Assembly (NCBI GenBank): GCA_018065885.1
Contig: JAGHSL010000189.1
Location: forward strand, 1-7,100
DNA length: 7,100 nt
Reading direction: 5' to 3'
Source: Candidatus Limimorpha equi
GTDB taxonomy: Bacteria > Bacteroidota > Bacteroidia > Bacteroidales > F082
In this document: positions 1 through 6,904 of the stretch, in pieces
How the letters are laid out: each line of letters opens with the position of its first letter
How positions within the stretch are numbered: position 1 is the stretch's first letter
Program-made: the position numbers and the translations under genes
The notes under the pieces: model-generated
What the model was told of the DNA's origin: nothing
The model's database searches: none
Seen by the model: the letters and a program-made list of their open reading frames with translations, nothing else

Positions 1-891
1 TTCGCCTTCCCGACTTATCTTTGCTATTTCATACTCTATCCTCTGATTTTGGTTTATACGGGCATTTCGGAGTTCCTTATCCTTTATGTGTTCCGTCAGA
101 AAATCAACGAGTCGGCCTATAGGTTCACGACTGTTGATTTGAATGACTTCATTGCCGAATATGCCGATCCCGAAGAGGAAAACGAAGACATTCAGCAGGA
201 AATTCAGCTTTTCCAGAATGCCATGGAATTTCGCTCGGTGAAGCTGCGCGAGTGCATGGGGCCGCGAAACGAAATCGAAGCCGTGAAATCGACCGATTCC
301 CTCGCTTTTGCCAGGGACCGTTTTGAGGAAACTAAACACTCGAAGCTCATCGTTTATGAAGATAACATCGACAATATTGTCGGTTACATTCATCTGAACG
401 ACGTGATTCGTGAAACCATGATGAAGCATGAAATGACGATAGAAAAGCTGGTCCGCCCGCTTGCTTTCTTCCCCGAAACCTACACTGCCGACCGTCTTTT
501 GAGGTATTTTATTCAAAAACATCAGGGGATGGCGGTTGGCGTCGAGGAGTTTGGCGGCACTTCCGGCATCGTGACGATGGAAGACGTTGTCGAGGAGATT
601 TTTGGTGAAATCGACGATGAATACGATGTCGAAGAGGAAACCGAAAAAGAAATTGGACAAGACGCATACGTTTTTTCGGCTCGTCTAGAAATCGACTATC
701 TCAATGATACATACCGACTTGACCTTCCGGTTTCCGATGATTACGAGACTTTGGCTGGCATGATTCTGCATTATTGCGAAGACATTCCGACGGAAGGCGA
801 AACCTTCAATATTGGCAAATATAAGGTCAGTATCCTCAAGGCTTCCGACATGAAATTGGAGGAAGTGAAACTTGAGTTAGGTGATAATTGA
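1..891 (+). CDS. CNNM/CorC (HlyC) family transporter, GldE-like; 5' end outside window
   Basis: The frame is open from base 1 to a TGA at 889-891, giving 296 visible residues, so the true start lies upstream. A TTG at 49 would be possible but would cut a hydrophobic segment, so I do not use it. Visible residues 1-29 are a hydrophobic stretch that looks like the end of the DUF21/CNNM membrane domain. Residues about 81-137 and 145-205 are two CBS motifs; the second ends in GIVTMEDVVEEIFGEI, typical of CorC-type proteins. Residues about 219-293 form the CorC_HlyC domain (YVFSARLEIDYLN, then LAGMILHYCEDIPTEGE). Family members are inner-membrane proteins linked to Mg2+ or other cation export, with adenine nucleotides binding the CBS pair. 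In gliding Bacteroidota a relative is called GldE; gliding is not implied here. From memory, this gene commonly sits before a PPIase gene in Bacteroidales. The exact substrate is unknown. Confidence 0.9.
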   Translation, partial: FAFPTYLCYFILYPLILVYTGISEFLILYVFRQKINESAYRFTTVDLNDFIAEYADPEEENEDIQQEIQLFQNAMEFRSVKLRECMGPRNEIEAVKSTDSLAFARDRFEETKHSKLIVYEDNIDNIVGYIHLNDVIRETMMKHEMTIEKLVRPLAFFPETYTADRLLRYFIQKHQGMAVGVEEFGGTSGIVTMEDVVEEIFGEIDDEYDVEEETEKEIGQDAYVFSARLEIDYLNDTYRLDLPVSDDYETLAGMILHYCEDIPTEGETFNIGKYKVSILKASDMKLEEVKLELGDN

Positions 892-933
892 ATAAAAAAG
901 TTCTCCATTTAGCTTCTCAATTGGAAAAATTAC

Positions 934-941
934 TAAATTTG
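934..941 (+). promoter_or_regulatory. -7 promoter element of the PPIase gene
   Basis: TAAATTTG matches the Bacteroidota primary-sigma -7 consensus TAnnTTTG exactly and lies 46 bases before the start codon at 988, so transcription would begin near 948. The -33 element is weak: TTTA at 908-911 with a 22-base spacer. No terminator hairpin is visible after the upstream stop at 891, so read-through from the transporter gene is also possible. Confidence 0.55.
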
Positions 942-987
942 CACGCTTTTTTCAGAAAGAATTATAAATAAATAAGGTAAGAAAATT

Positions 988-3105
988 ATGGCAGCAATTG
1001 AAAGAATCAGAAAACATTCTGGATTGTTAATCGCAATCATCGGTTTAGCTTTGTTAGCATTCGTGTTGCAGGATCTGTTCCAGAGCACAGGTAGAAACCG
1101 TGAGAACAACATCGCAGTGATTGACGGCGAAAGAATTCCTTATCAGGATTTCATAACCCAAAAGGACAAGGATGTTGAAAACATGAAAAGCAGAACCGGT
1201 AAGAATCTGACTACCGATGAAAACCTCAGACAGTGCAACGCTACGTTTGAGCAGATGATTAAGGACCACATCATGACCAAGGAATATGAAGCCCTCGGCA
1301 TGAACGTTTCAAGTGAAGAACTCACCGACCAGTTCACTGGTGAAAATCCTCACGAATGGGTCGTTTCAAGCTTCAGCAACCCTGATGGTACGCTCAATAG
1401 GGAAAACCTTAACTACTATCTTGAAAACCTCAACGATTTCCCAGTTGAAGCACGTATGCAGTGGATGGACTTTGAAAGAGCCGTCAAGGCAGACCGTTTG
1501 GAGACCAAGTTCGAAAACCTCGTGAAGGCTTCTTATTTCGTGCCTGCAAAGTTGGCCAAGAAGTACTATGAGAATAAGAACATCAAGGCTTCAGCCGACA
1601 TCGTCGCTTTGCGTTATTCCAACATCCCTGACTCGACCGTCGTTGTCACCGACAATGAAAACAAGAAGTACTACGAAGAAAACAAGTACAGATATGAAAC
1701 CGATGAAGTGCGCGACATTGAATACGTGATTTTCGATATCAAGCCTTCTGTTGAAGACCGTCAGGATGCACTTGCTTTCGTGAATGGTTTAAAGGAAGAT
1801 TTTGCTACTGTCGAAAACGTTGAAAGTTTCGTCAATGCCAACTCCGACCAGCGCTACGACAGCACTTGGATGGGCAGAAAGGATGTTCCTCAGCAGATTG
1901 AAACCTCTATTTTCGATGCAGGTCACGAAGCTGGTTTCGTGTTCGGTCCTTACGAAAATGAAGATGCTTACAATCTCGTCCGCATCGTTGATATGCAGAG
2001 CCGTCCCGACTCACTGATGGCAAGCCACATCCTCATCAGCTATGCCGGTGCTGCACGTACCGAAGCCACAATGACCAAAGAAGAAGCTGAAGCTAAGGCT
2101 GACAGCCTCCTCGCAGTTCTGAAAGGCAGCAAGGATGCTGATTTGTTCGCCGAACTCGCCGGTCAGTTCTCAACCGACCCAGGTTCAAAGGACAAAGGCG
2201 GTGACCTCGGTTGGTTCACCGATGGCACTATGGTAACCGATTTCAATGAATTTGTCGTTAATAACCCAGTCGGCACAATCGGTAAGGTTGAAACTCCATT
2301 CGGCTATCATATCATTAAGGTGACCGACAAGACCGCAGCTCAACCGAAAGTCCGTCTCGCCGTTCTGAAACACGACATTTCCTATAGCACCAAGACTGCT
2401 CAGAACGTTTTCGCCGATGCTAACCGTTTCGTCACCGAAAACAAGACATACGACCAGTTCAATGCAGCTATCGAAGAACAGGGCCTTACCAAGCGCACTA
2501 TGCCAAGAATGAACTACAGCACTTATCAGATTACGGGTGTCAACAATCCTCGTGAAATTGTCCGCTGGGCTTTCGACGAAAAGACTAAAGTCGGTGACAT
2601 TTCAACCGTTTACGACCTTGATGATATGTATGTCGTCGCAGCTTTGACCAATATTGTTCCTGAGGGTTATGCTCCAATCAGTATTGTTGCCGAACAAGCC
2701 AAATACCAGATTATGAACCTCAAGAAAGGTGAAATGGCTGTCGAAAAGATGAATGCTTGCGGTAATGACATCAACAGAATGGTCAGCGAACTCGGTGCTG
2801 AGTCAACCACAATTTCTGATGTCAACATTGAATCCCGTGTTTTGAGCAACTTCGGCGTTGAAGCTGACATTATCGGTACCATCCTCGGCATGAAGGAAGG
2901 TCAGGAAGTTGGCCCAGTTGCTGGTAATTCAAGTGCTTTCATCATAAAGAACGTGAAATTCACAACTCCAGAAGAAACCACTGACTACAGCGATATCTAC
3001 AGAGAAAAGACAAGCCAGTTCAACAACAAGGTTCTGGGTGGTTCCATCTACAGCGCTTTGAGAAACAAGGCTAAGATTGAAGACAACAGAATCAGATACT
3101 ATTAA
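988..3105 (+). CDS. Membrane-anchored periplasmic parvulin-type peptidyl-prolyl isomerase (PpiD/SurA-like)
   Basis: This 705-residue protein probably assists folding of exported and outer-membrane proteins, acting in the periplasm while anchored in the inner membrane. Residues 11-31 (SGLLIAIIGLALLAFVLQ and following) form one membrane anchor after a short positive N-terminus, the PpiD arrangement. A SurA_N-like helical chaperone region follows. A single parvulin domain spans about 340-448, with SHILI, GGDLGWF and PFGYHIIKV. The residues expected at the active site appear present: His347, Asp397, Met415, Phe419 and His441. A long C-terminal region without a second recognisable parvulin domain follows. 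To my knowledge the length is usual for Bacteroidales relatives. The ATG at 988 is supported by AAGG at 974-977 and by the anchor starting ten residues in. It lies 96 bases after the transporter gene, with its own promoter candidate between, and is closed by a strong hairpin at 3129-3158. PpiD-like topology is clear; client proteins cannot be inferred. Confidence 0.93.
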   Translation: MAAIERIRKHSGLLIAIIGLALLAFVLQDLFQSTGRNRENNIAVIDGERIPYQDFITQKDKDVENMKSRTGKNLTTDENLRQCNATFEQMIKDHIMTKEYEALGMNVSSEELTDQFTGENPHEWVVSSFSNPDGTLNRENLNYYLENLNDFPVEARMQWMDFERAVKADRLETKFENLVKASYFVPAKLAKKYYENKNIKASADIVALRYSNIPDSTVVVTDNENKKYYEENKYRYETDEVRDIEYVIFDIKPSVEDRQDALAFVNGLKEDFATVENVESFVNANSDQRYDSTWMGRKDVPQQIETSIFDAGHEAGFVFGPYENEDAYNLVRIVDMQSRPDSLMASHILISYAGAARTEATMTKEEAEAKADSLLAVLKGSKDADLFAELAGQFSTDPGSKDKGGDLGWFTDGTMVTDFNEFVVNNPVGTIGKVETPFGYHIIKVTDKTAAQPKVRLAVLKHDISYSTKTAQNVFADANRFVTENKTYDQFNAAIEEQGLTKRTMPRMNYSTYQITGVNNPREIVRWAFDEKTKVGDISTVYDLDDMYVVAALTNIVPEGYAPISIVAEQAKYQIMNLKKGEMAVEKMNACGNDINRMVSELGAESTTISDVNIESRVLSNFGVEADIIGTILGMKEGQEVGPVAGNSSAFIIKNVKFTTPEETTDYSDIYREKTSQFNNKVLGGSIYSALRNKAKIEDNRIRYY

Positions 3106-3128
3106 TAAGGAATCTGCATCATAGTTTG

Positions 3129-3158
3129 AAAGGCTGGAGTTCGCTCTGGCCTTTTTTT
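3129..3158 (+). terminator. Rho-independent terminator with UUCG loop
   Basis: The arms AAAGGCTGGAG (3129-3139) and CTCTGGCCTTT (3144-3154) pair over 11 positions, two of them G-U, around the tetraloop TTCG (3140-3143). A T run continues to 3158. It begins 24 bases after the PPIase stop codon and should end that transcript. The loop is closed by G-C rather than the extra-stable C-G form. Confidence 0.9.
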
Positions 3159-3189
3159 GTCTTACTACACAATAAAATGTGTATTTTTG
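3156..3189 (+). promoter_or_regulatory. Promoter of the BACON lipoprotein gene
   Basis: TATTTTTG at 3182-3189 is a perfect TAnnTTTG -7 element. TTTG at 3156-3159 can serve as the -33 element with a 22-base spacer, slightly long. Transcription would begin near 3196, about 25 bases before the start codon at 3221. The -33 box overlaps the T run of the preceding terminator. Confidence 0.65.
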
Positions 3190-3220
3190 CATTCTCATAG
3201 AACAAAATCATCAAATTAAT

Positions 3221-4897
3221 ATGAAAAAGTTTAAAAGTTTACTTCTGATGGCCGTGCTGCTGGTTCTGGCAGTGAGTTGCGGCAAAAAGCATGAAATTAC
3301 TTTATCGCCTACGGAATTTGAATTTGAACCTACTGGTGGTGAAGTGACAGTTGAAATCAACACTGATGGCGACTGGAATGTTGAAAAATGCCCAGAATGG
3401 ATTGCTGTTTCGGAAACTTCTGGCAGTAAAGACGCTTCGATTGTTTTAGCAGCCCAACCAAATTTGGGTGATGCAATCCGTGAGGCTGTCCTTGAAGTGT
3501 CTACCTCAACCAACTCAGCTCAATTGAAACTGTCTCAGGGTTATGTTGAGGAAAATTATCTTTCAATTTCACCTGATTCTATTACAGCTGATTATCATGG
3601 TGGTGAATTCGATTTGCAGATATCTTCCAATTGTGAGTGGACCCTTTCTGAATTATCACAGCAGATTCCTTGGATTTCTGTTAATCCGTCATCGGGTAGT
3701 GGAAGCCAAACTGTGAAGGTGTCTGTCGAGGAATATGTTGGTGGTGATTCGTCTTCCCGCAAAGCAAGCCTTATCTTTGCTGGTGCCAATGCTTTGGTTT
3801 CAGTCGGTGTTACGCAAAGTGATGGTAGTGAGGTGGCTGTCAGTGTAAATCCTAAGTTTTTGAGTTTTTCAACTGAAGGCGGTTCACAACAAATAGTTGT
3901 ATCTTGTGCCTCAAATTGGAGCGTTTCAACTTCGGTTGATTGGCTTTCGCTTAGTGTAACTGAAGGTTCTGGCAACGGACAAATTACGGTGACGGCTGAA
4001 AACAATGAAGATTTTCAAGTTCGTCTTGGCGCAGTTGTCTTTACTTCCGATGCGCATCAGAATACAACGGTTACAGTTTCACAGGAAGCTGCTATTGATC
4101 CTCGTCATCTCGATGTTTCGCCTATGGAAGTTAATTTTGGCAAGCAGGGGGGTAATGCTGTGATTAGTATTGGCTGCGATGAACAATGGAAAGTGGATTG
4201 CCCTGAACATTGGATTTCTTTCTCAGCCCAAGATGGTGAAGGTGACGGTTCCTTTGATATTATTGCTGAAGAAAACATAATGAATACACCGAGAAATACG
4301 GTTGTATATGTGGTTTCCGGTATCCTTGAAAAACAAATCCAAGTTCATCAGGAAGCAGGTGATCAGGCTCCATACGTTTCTTTGAATGTTGATGTAATCA
4401 ATGCTGATGCTGTTGGGGATGTTTTTCCTGTCGAAGTTTCGTCTAATGTCACTTGGACTGTTCGAGGCAGCAGTTGGGCCGAACCAATCCAAAACAGCGG
4501 TGAAGGTGATGGCACTTTCTCGTTGCGTGTCGATACGAACTATGAAATGACACCCCGTTCATGCACGGTGCGTGTTTCAACGGCTCAAGGTGCTTCGGAT
4601 TCATTTGAGGTTGTCCAAAGTGGTTATGTGTATACCTTGTCAACAGAAGTGACTGAAATCAATGCGCCGGCTGAAGGCCTAAAGACTGAAATCAACGTGT
4701 TCTCTAATCAGAATTGGACGGTGTCGAAAGGTGCATCTTGGATTCTTTATGACCCGGTAAGTGGCACAAACGACGGTGCTTTCACTATCGTTGTTGACCC
4801 GAATGCGTCTCCAAGAGACCGTTCGGCTGAGATTTACGTAACTGGTGAAAAGGATGGCTTGGTCATCATTCAGGTGAATCAGCCTCATGCTAAATAA
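3221..4897 (+). CDS. Lipoprotein made of six tandem BACON-like domains
   Basis: The protein has 558 residues. Residues 1-20 are a lipoprotein signal peptide with the lipobox LAVSC (Cys20). The rest divides into six modules of about 85-90 residues: 25-109, 112-200, 205-290, 295-380, 384-467 and 470-555. Each begins with a LSVSP-like strand, has a GG or G turn, then a W-x-V ... W pattern (for example DWNVEKCPEWIAV and NWSVSTSVDWLSL), and ends with a VSQ-type strand. This is the pattern of BACON domains, an all-beta fold proposed to bind carbohydrate or mucin and usually attached to hydrolases or found in tandem in Bacteroidota. No catalytic domain is visible. An adhesive, binding or scaffold role in the envelope is inference. 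ATG 3221 is chosen because it starts the signal peptide; a GTG at 3179 in the same frame lies upstream of the promoter's -7 box. The leader has no Shine-Dalgarno sequence. A strong terminator follows. Confidence 0.88.
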   Translation: MKKFKSLLLMAVLLVLAVSCGKKHEITLSPTEFEFEPTGGEVTVEINTDGDWNVEKCPEWIAVSETSGSKDASIVLAAQPNLGDAIREAVLEVSTSTNSAQLKLSQGYVEENYLSISPDSITADYHGGEFDLQISSNCEWTLSELSQQIPWISVNPSSGSGSQTVKVSVEEYVGGDSSSRKASLIFAGANALVSVGVTQSDGSEVAVSVNPKFLSFSTEGGSQQIVVSCASNWSVSTSVDWLSLSVTEGSGNGQITVTAENNEDFQVRLGAVVFTSDAHQNTTVTVSQEAAIDPRHLDVSPMEVNFGKQGGNAVISIGCDEQWKVDCPEHWISFSAQDGEGDGSFDIIAEENIMNTPRNTVVYVVSGILEKQIQVHQEAGDQAPYVSLNVDVINADAVGDVFPVEVSSNVTWTVRGSSWAEPIQNSGEGDGTFSLRVDTNYEMTPRSCTVRVSTAQGASDSFEVVQSGYVYTLSTEVTEINAPAEGLKTEINVFSNQNWTVSKGASWILYDPVSGTNDGAFTIVVDPNASPRDRSAEIYVTGEKDGLVIIQVNQPHAK

Positions 4898-4912
4898 GAC
4901 GATTCATAAATG

Positions 4913-4953
4913 AAAAAATGACGGAACTGCTGATTGCGGTTCCGCCATTTTTT
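4913..4953. terminator. Bidirectional rho-independent terminator between convergent genes
   Basis: CGGAACTGC (4922-4930) pairs with GCGGTTCCG (4936-4944) around the loop TGATT, with one G-U pair. Beyond one A-C mismatch the stem continues as AAAAAATG (4913-4920) with CATTTTTT (4946-4953). The T run serves the lipoprotein transcript, and the A run becomes a T run on the other strand, so it can also end the dipeptidase transcript. It begins 16 bases after the lipoprotein stop codon. Confidence 0.88.
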
Positions 4954-5020
4954 GTAGAGACGTAGCGTGCTACGTCTCAATTTTATTGATTTGGAAGACG
5001 TTGCACGCAACGTCTCTACA
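4953..5020. repeat. 68-bp pair of inverted palindromes (REP/BIME-like or MITE-like element)
   Basis: The ends are an 11-base inverted repeat, TGTAGAGACGT at 4953-4963 and ACGTCTCTACA at 5010-5020. Inside each half is a perfect palindrome: 4957-4978 (10-bp arms, GT centre) and 4996-5015 (9-bp arms, AC centre). The right half is the reverse complement of the left except at one base pair, A-T at 4964/4971 against T-A at 5002/5009, so both hairpins stay intact. About 17 AT-rich bases separate them. The element abuts the terminator T run and ends 3 bases before the dipeptidase stop codon. I recall similar GTAGAGACG palindromes being dispersed in other genomes, but the copy number here cannot be seen. 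No transposase is present. Confidence 0.8.
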
Positions 5021-5023
5021 GTG

Positions 5024-6631
5024 TTAGAATCCCATGCTAAACCAGTACCAGAATTTGTTTTCCATTTCCTTCCAGGCCTGGCGTGTGGCGCCTGCAAAAT
5101 CGGAACTGTATTGGTTGAGCAACAGGGTGGCATCTTTGGTCTTGCCTTCAGAAATCAAGCTTTGCGCTTTCTTTTCAATAGTCGGGATTTCATCGAAAGC
5201 CTTGTCTTCGAAACGTGTCACGTTGCCGAGCAGGGTTTGCTTGGTGCGGCCCCATTGCACGGTGGCAAGTTTGTTGGCTTTGCGATAGTGCCAGATCCAT
5301 GCTTCTTCGCGGTAACGCAACTGACCGCACTTGTCGAAACCATCAGGAACGGTGGTGCAGCCTGAGAAAATCGGGATGCGCGGGCTTTGTCCTGGGTTGT
5401 CGCAAGCCATCCAGCAAATGGCACCGATTTCATCGGGGACCCAGCTGCGGCATTGAATGACATGGTTGTAGCTGCTCCATGCCACCGAAACGGTGCGATG
5501 GAAATCGATGGTTCCGGGAGCCAGGAAGTTCAGCGTGTTCTGCATGGCACCCGTAAGCCACGGGTTGGCGATAGGGCTGATGATGGTGTCGTCAACTAGT
5601 GAGCCATCATCCAAGCGTTTCTTGGTGACCATCTTCACGTTTTGCGTCATGTCCATGTCGGTGCCTTCGTAGGTGCTCTTGAAGAGTTCCATCACCTTGC
5701 GCACATCGACATTCTCGTCGGGTTTCACGGAGAATGGAAGTTCTTCCATGTCGGGTGTCAGATTCAGTGATGGAGCCAGCTGGCTGAGGATGAAATACTC
5801 GCGGTCGCTGAAGTTCTTGCCGCCGCCATAACTGCTGTGGTAGGCTTTGTAGAACACAAATTCGCCCTTGCCGTCCCACAGGCCGTATTTCTTGGCCACG
5901 GACTCGCAGTTGTCGGAGCAGTAGAAGTCTTTACTCTTGCGTTCGAGCTTGCCGATGCGGGAGATGTTGGCCGAAACGCCCACTTCGTCGTCAGGGATGC
6001 GCTTGGCAGCCCACACGCCGCCGATTTTATCGGGACCTTCGCCGAGGATTTCCATCTGCCACACTTCGTTCTTGTCGGCAATGGTGATGCACTCGCCGCC
6101 GTCGCCGTAGCCATATTCCTTGACGAGCTTGCCGATGAGCTGGAGGACATCGCGGGCATTGTCGCAACGCTGCAGGGCGACGCGTTCCAGTTCCTCAATC
6201 ATAAACATGCCCTTGTTATTAACTAAGGTGTCAGGACCAGAGAAAGTGGTTTCGCCGATGGCCAACTGCTTTTCGTTGAGGCAAGGGTAAGCCGTGTTGA
6301 GGTAACGATAGGTGTGTGCCACTTCTGGGATTTCGCCGGCCAGTTCAGGGCCACGGTTGTCGAATGGGTCTTCGGTGTGCATGGTGCCTTTATACACCTT
6401 GTGCATTTCGCCTTCCTTGTGGTCGGCGGCGGCTTCCCAGCGCATCCAGGTGCGGTAGCGGCCGTCGCAAGTGTGAGATGTGATGACAGATCCGTCGGTT
6501 GAGGCGTTTTTGCCTACCATGATGCTGGTGCAGCACGCACCGTCGAGCATTTCCTTGTTGTCGTCCTGCGCCTTGATGTTCAGGCTGAAAACCAGGAGAC
6601 CTGCTAAGAGTAATGATTTGAATTTGTTCAT
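5024..6631 (-). CDS. Secreted C69-family dipeptidase (N-terminal-nucleophile hydrolase)
   Basis: This 535-residue protein is expected to cleave dipeptides or short peptides in the periplasm or outside the cell. Residues 1-21 form a signal peptide (LLLAGLLVFSLNIKA) with probable cleavage before Gln22. A short propeptide would end at the Cys-Cys pair; Cys34 in ACCTSIMVGKNASTDGSVIT matches the CTT/CTS nucleophile of the C69 family, which becomes the N-terminus after self-cleavage. Further family-like segments are SHTCDGRYRTWMRWEAA, GECITIADKNEVWQMEILG and GVSANISRIG. The end, FWYWFSMGF, is intact. The ATG at 6631 is chosen because it directly starts the signal peptide; a longer in-frame start at 6718 would add 29 residues before it and cross the promoter candidate. 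There is no Shine-Dalgarno sequence. It converges with the lipoprotein gene and diverges from tryptophanase. The nucleophile assignment follows family knowledge; substrate range is unknown. Confidence 0.92.
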   Translation of the reverse strand: MNKFKSLLLAGLLVFSLNIKAQDDNKEMLDGACCTSIMVGKNASTDGSVITSHTCDGRYRTWMRWEAAADHKEGEMHKVYKGTMHTEDPFDNRGPELAGEIPEVAHTYRYLNTAYPCLNEKQLAIGETTFSGPDTLVNNKGMFMIEELERVALQRCDNARDVLQLIGKLVKEYGYGDGGECITIADKNEVWQMEILGEGPDKIGGVWAAKRIPDDEVGVSANISRIGKLERKSKDFYCSDNCESVAKKYGLWDGKGEFVFYKAYHSSYGGGKNFSDREYFILSQLAPSLNLTPDMEELPFSVKPDENVDVRKVMELFKSTYEGTDMDMTQNVKMVTKKRLDDGSLVDDTIISPIANPWLTGAMQNTLNFLAPGTIDFHRTVSVAWSSYNHVIQCRSWVPDEIGAICWMACDNPGQSPRIPIFSGCTTVPDGFDKCGQLRYREEAWIWHYRKANKLATVQWGRTKQTLLGNVTRFEDKAFDEIPTIEKKAQSLISEGKTKDATLLLNQYSSDFAGATRQAWKEMENKFWYWFSMGF

Positions 6632-6666
6632 ATTGCGTAAAGTTTGTTCGTTTTCAAATGAGTGTT

Positions 6667-6674
6667 CAAATATA
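6667..6674 (-). promoter_or_regulatory. -7 promoter element of the dipeptidase gene
   Basis: On the - strand this reads TATATTTG, a perfect TAnnTTTG match, 36 bases before the ATG at 6631, so transcription would begin near 6660. No good TTTG is seen at the expected -33 distance; the region there is a T-rich run followed by CCGAG. Confidence 0.5.
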
Positions 6675-6702
6675 CAAAAAGAAAAACAATCTCGGAAAAA
6701 AG

Positions 6703-6733
6703 TTGCACAATATTCCAAAAGTTAGTAATTTTG
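6703..6733 (+). promoter_or_regulatory. Promoter candidate for the tryptophanase leader
   Basis: TAATTTTG at 6726-6733 is a perfect TAnnTTTG -7 element. TTG at 6703-6705, preceded by G, gives three of four bases of the -33 TTTG with a 20-base spacer. Transcription would begin near 6740, leaving a leader of about 247 bases before tnaA and about 14 bases before the small ORF at 6754. Confidence 0.5.
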
Positions 6734-6753
6734 ACCCGCTTTTTCAAGGTAAA

Positions 6754-6819
6754 ATGAAAACGACACTTCAAATAGAAAAGCCGAACTATATTAATGTCAA
6801 GGAACGTGACCGTTTCTGA
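6754..6819 (+). CDS. Possible 21-codon leader ORF upstream of tnaA
   Basis: ATG at 6754 opens a 21-residue frame (starts MKTTLQIEKPNY, ends KERDRF) closed by TGA at 6817-6819. AAGG at 6746-6749 gives Shine-Dalgarno-like spacing, and a perfect -7 element lies 21 bases upstream. In Enterobacteria tnaA follows the leader peptide TnaC, whose essential Trp senses tryptophan. This peptide has no Trp, so the TnaC mechanism cannot be carried over. I do not recognise the sequence. It may be a leader peptide or a chance ORF. Confidence 0.25.
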   Translation: MKTTLQIEKPNYINVKERDRF

Positions 6820-6871
6820 GGTTTTCTATTCGTTTTTTGCCTTTCCACATATTATTTTCAGCGCAAATGCG

Positions 6872-6904
6872 TTTGTCTATGAGTTAGGCAAATAATTATC
6901 TTCG
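6872..6904 (+). promoter_or_regulatory. Alternative proximal promoter candidate for tnaA
   Basis: TTTG at 6872-6875 and TATCTTCG at 6897-6904 (one mismatch to TAnnTTTG) are 21 bases apart. Transcription would begin near 6911, inside the REP-like repeat, giving a leader of about 76 bases. It is weaker in sequence than the candidate at 6703-6733. Confidence 0.3.

Noticed and set aside
886..922. Terminator after the transporter gene
   Set aside because: Only a 6-bp AATTGA/TCAATT pairing across a long loop is seen, with no GC-rich stem.
3179..3220. GTG start extending the lipoprotein by 14 residues
   Set aside because: It would start upstream of the -7 element and bury the lipoprotein signal peptide inside the protein.
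3595..4005. 136-codon - strand ORF within the BACON gene
   Set aside because: It is antisense to six clear protein repeats, with no motif or promoter of its own.
4953..5020. CRISPR array
   Set aside because: There are only two units, inverted rather than direct, with a short AT-rich spacer and no cas genes.
4967..5365. 132-codon + strand ORF, and other + strand ORFs across 5034-6725
   Set aside because: They lie antisense to the dipeptidase, whose full frame has a signal peptide, nucleophile motif and intact C-terminus. They have no recognisable domains.
5764..6198. 144-codon - strand ORF inside the dipeptidase gene in another frame
   Set aside because: Its composition is Ser/Ala/Thr-rich low complexity, as expected from a shifted reading of a GC-rich coding stretch; it is a shadow of the real gene.
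6632..6718. 29-residue N-terminal extension of the dipeptidase
   Set aside because: It crosses the promoter candidate and precedes a complete signal peptide that starts at 6631.
6862..6875. Operator-like palindrome near CGCAAATGCG and CAAATGCGTTTG
   Set aside because: The arms are only 4 bases long, which is expected by chance in this much sequence.
6794..6895. 33-codon + strand ORF overlapping the 21-codon ORF in another frame
   Set aside because: No Shine-Dalgarno sequence or promoter is specific to it and the product is not recognisable; too short to support by sequence alone.
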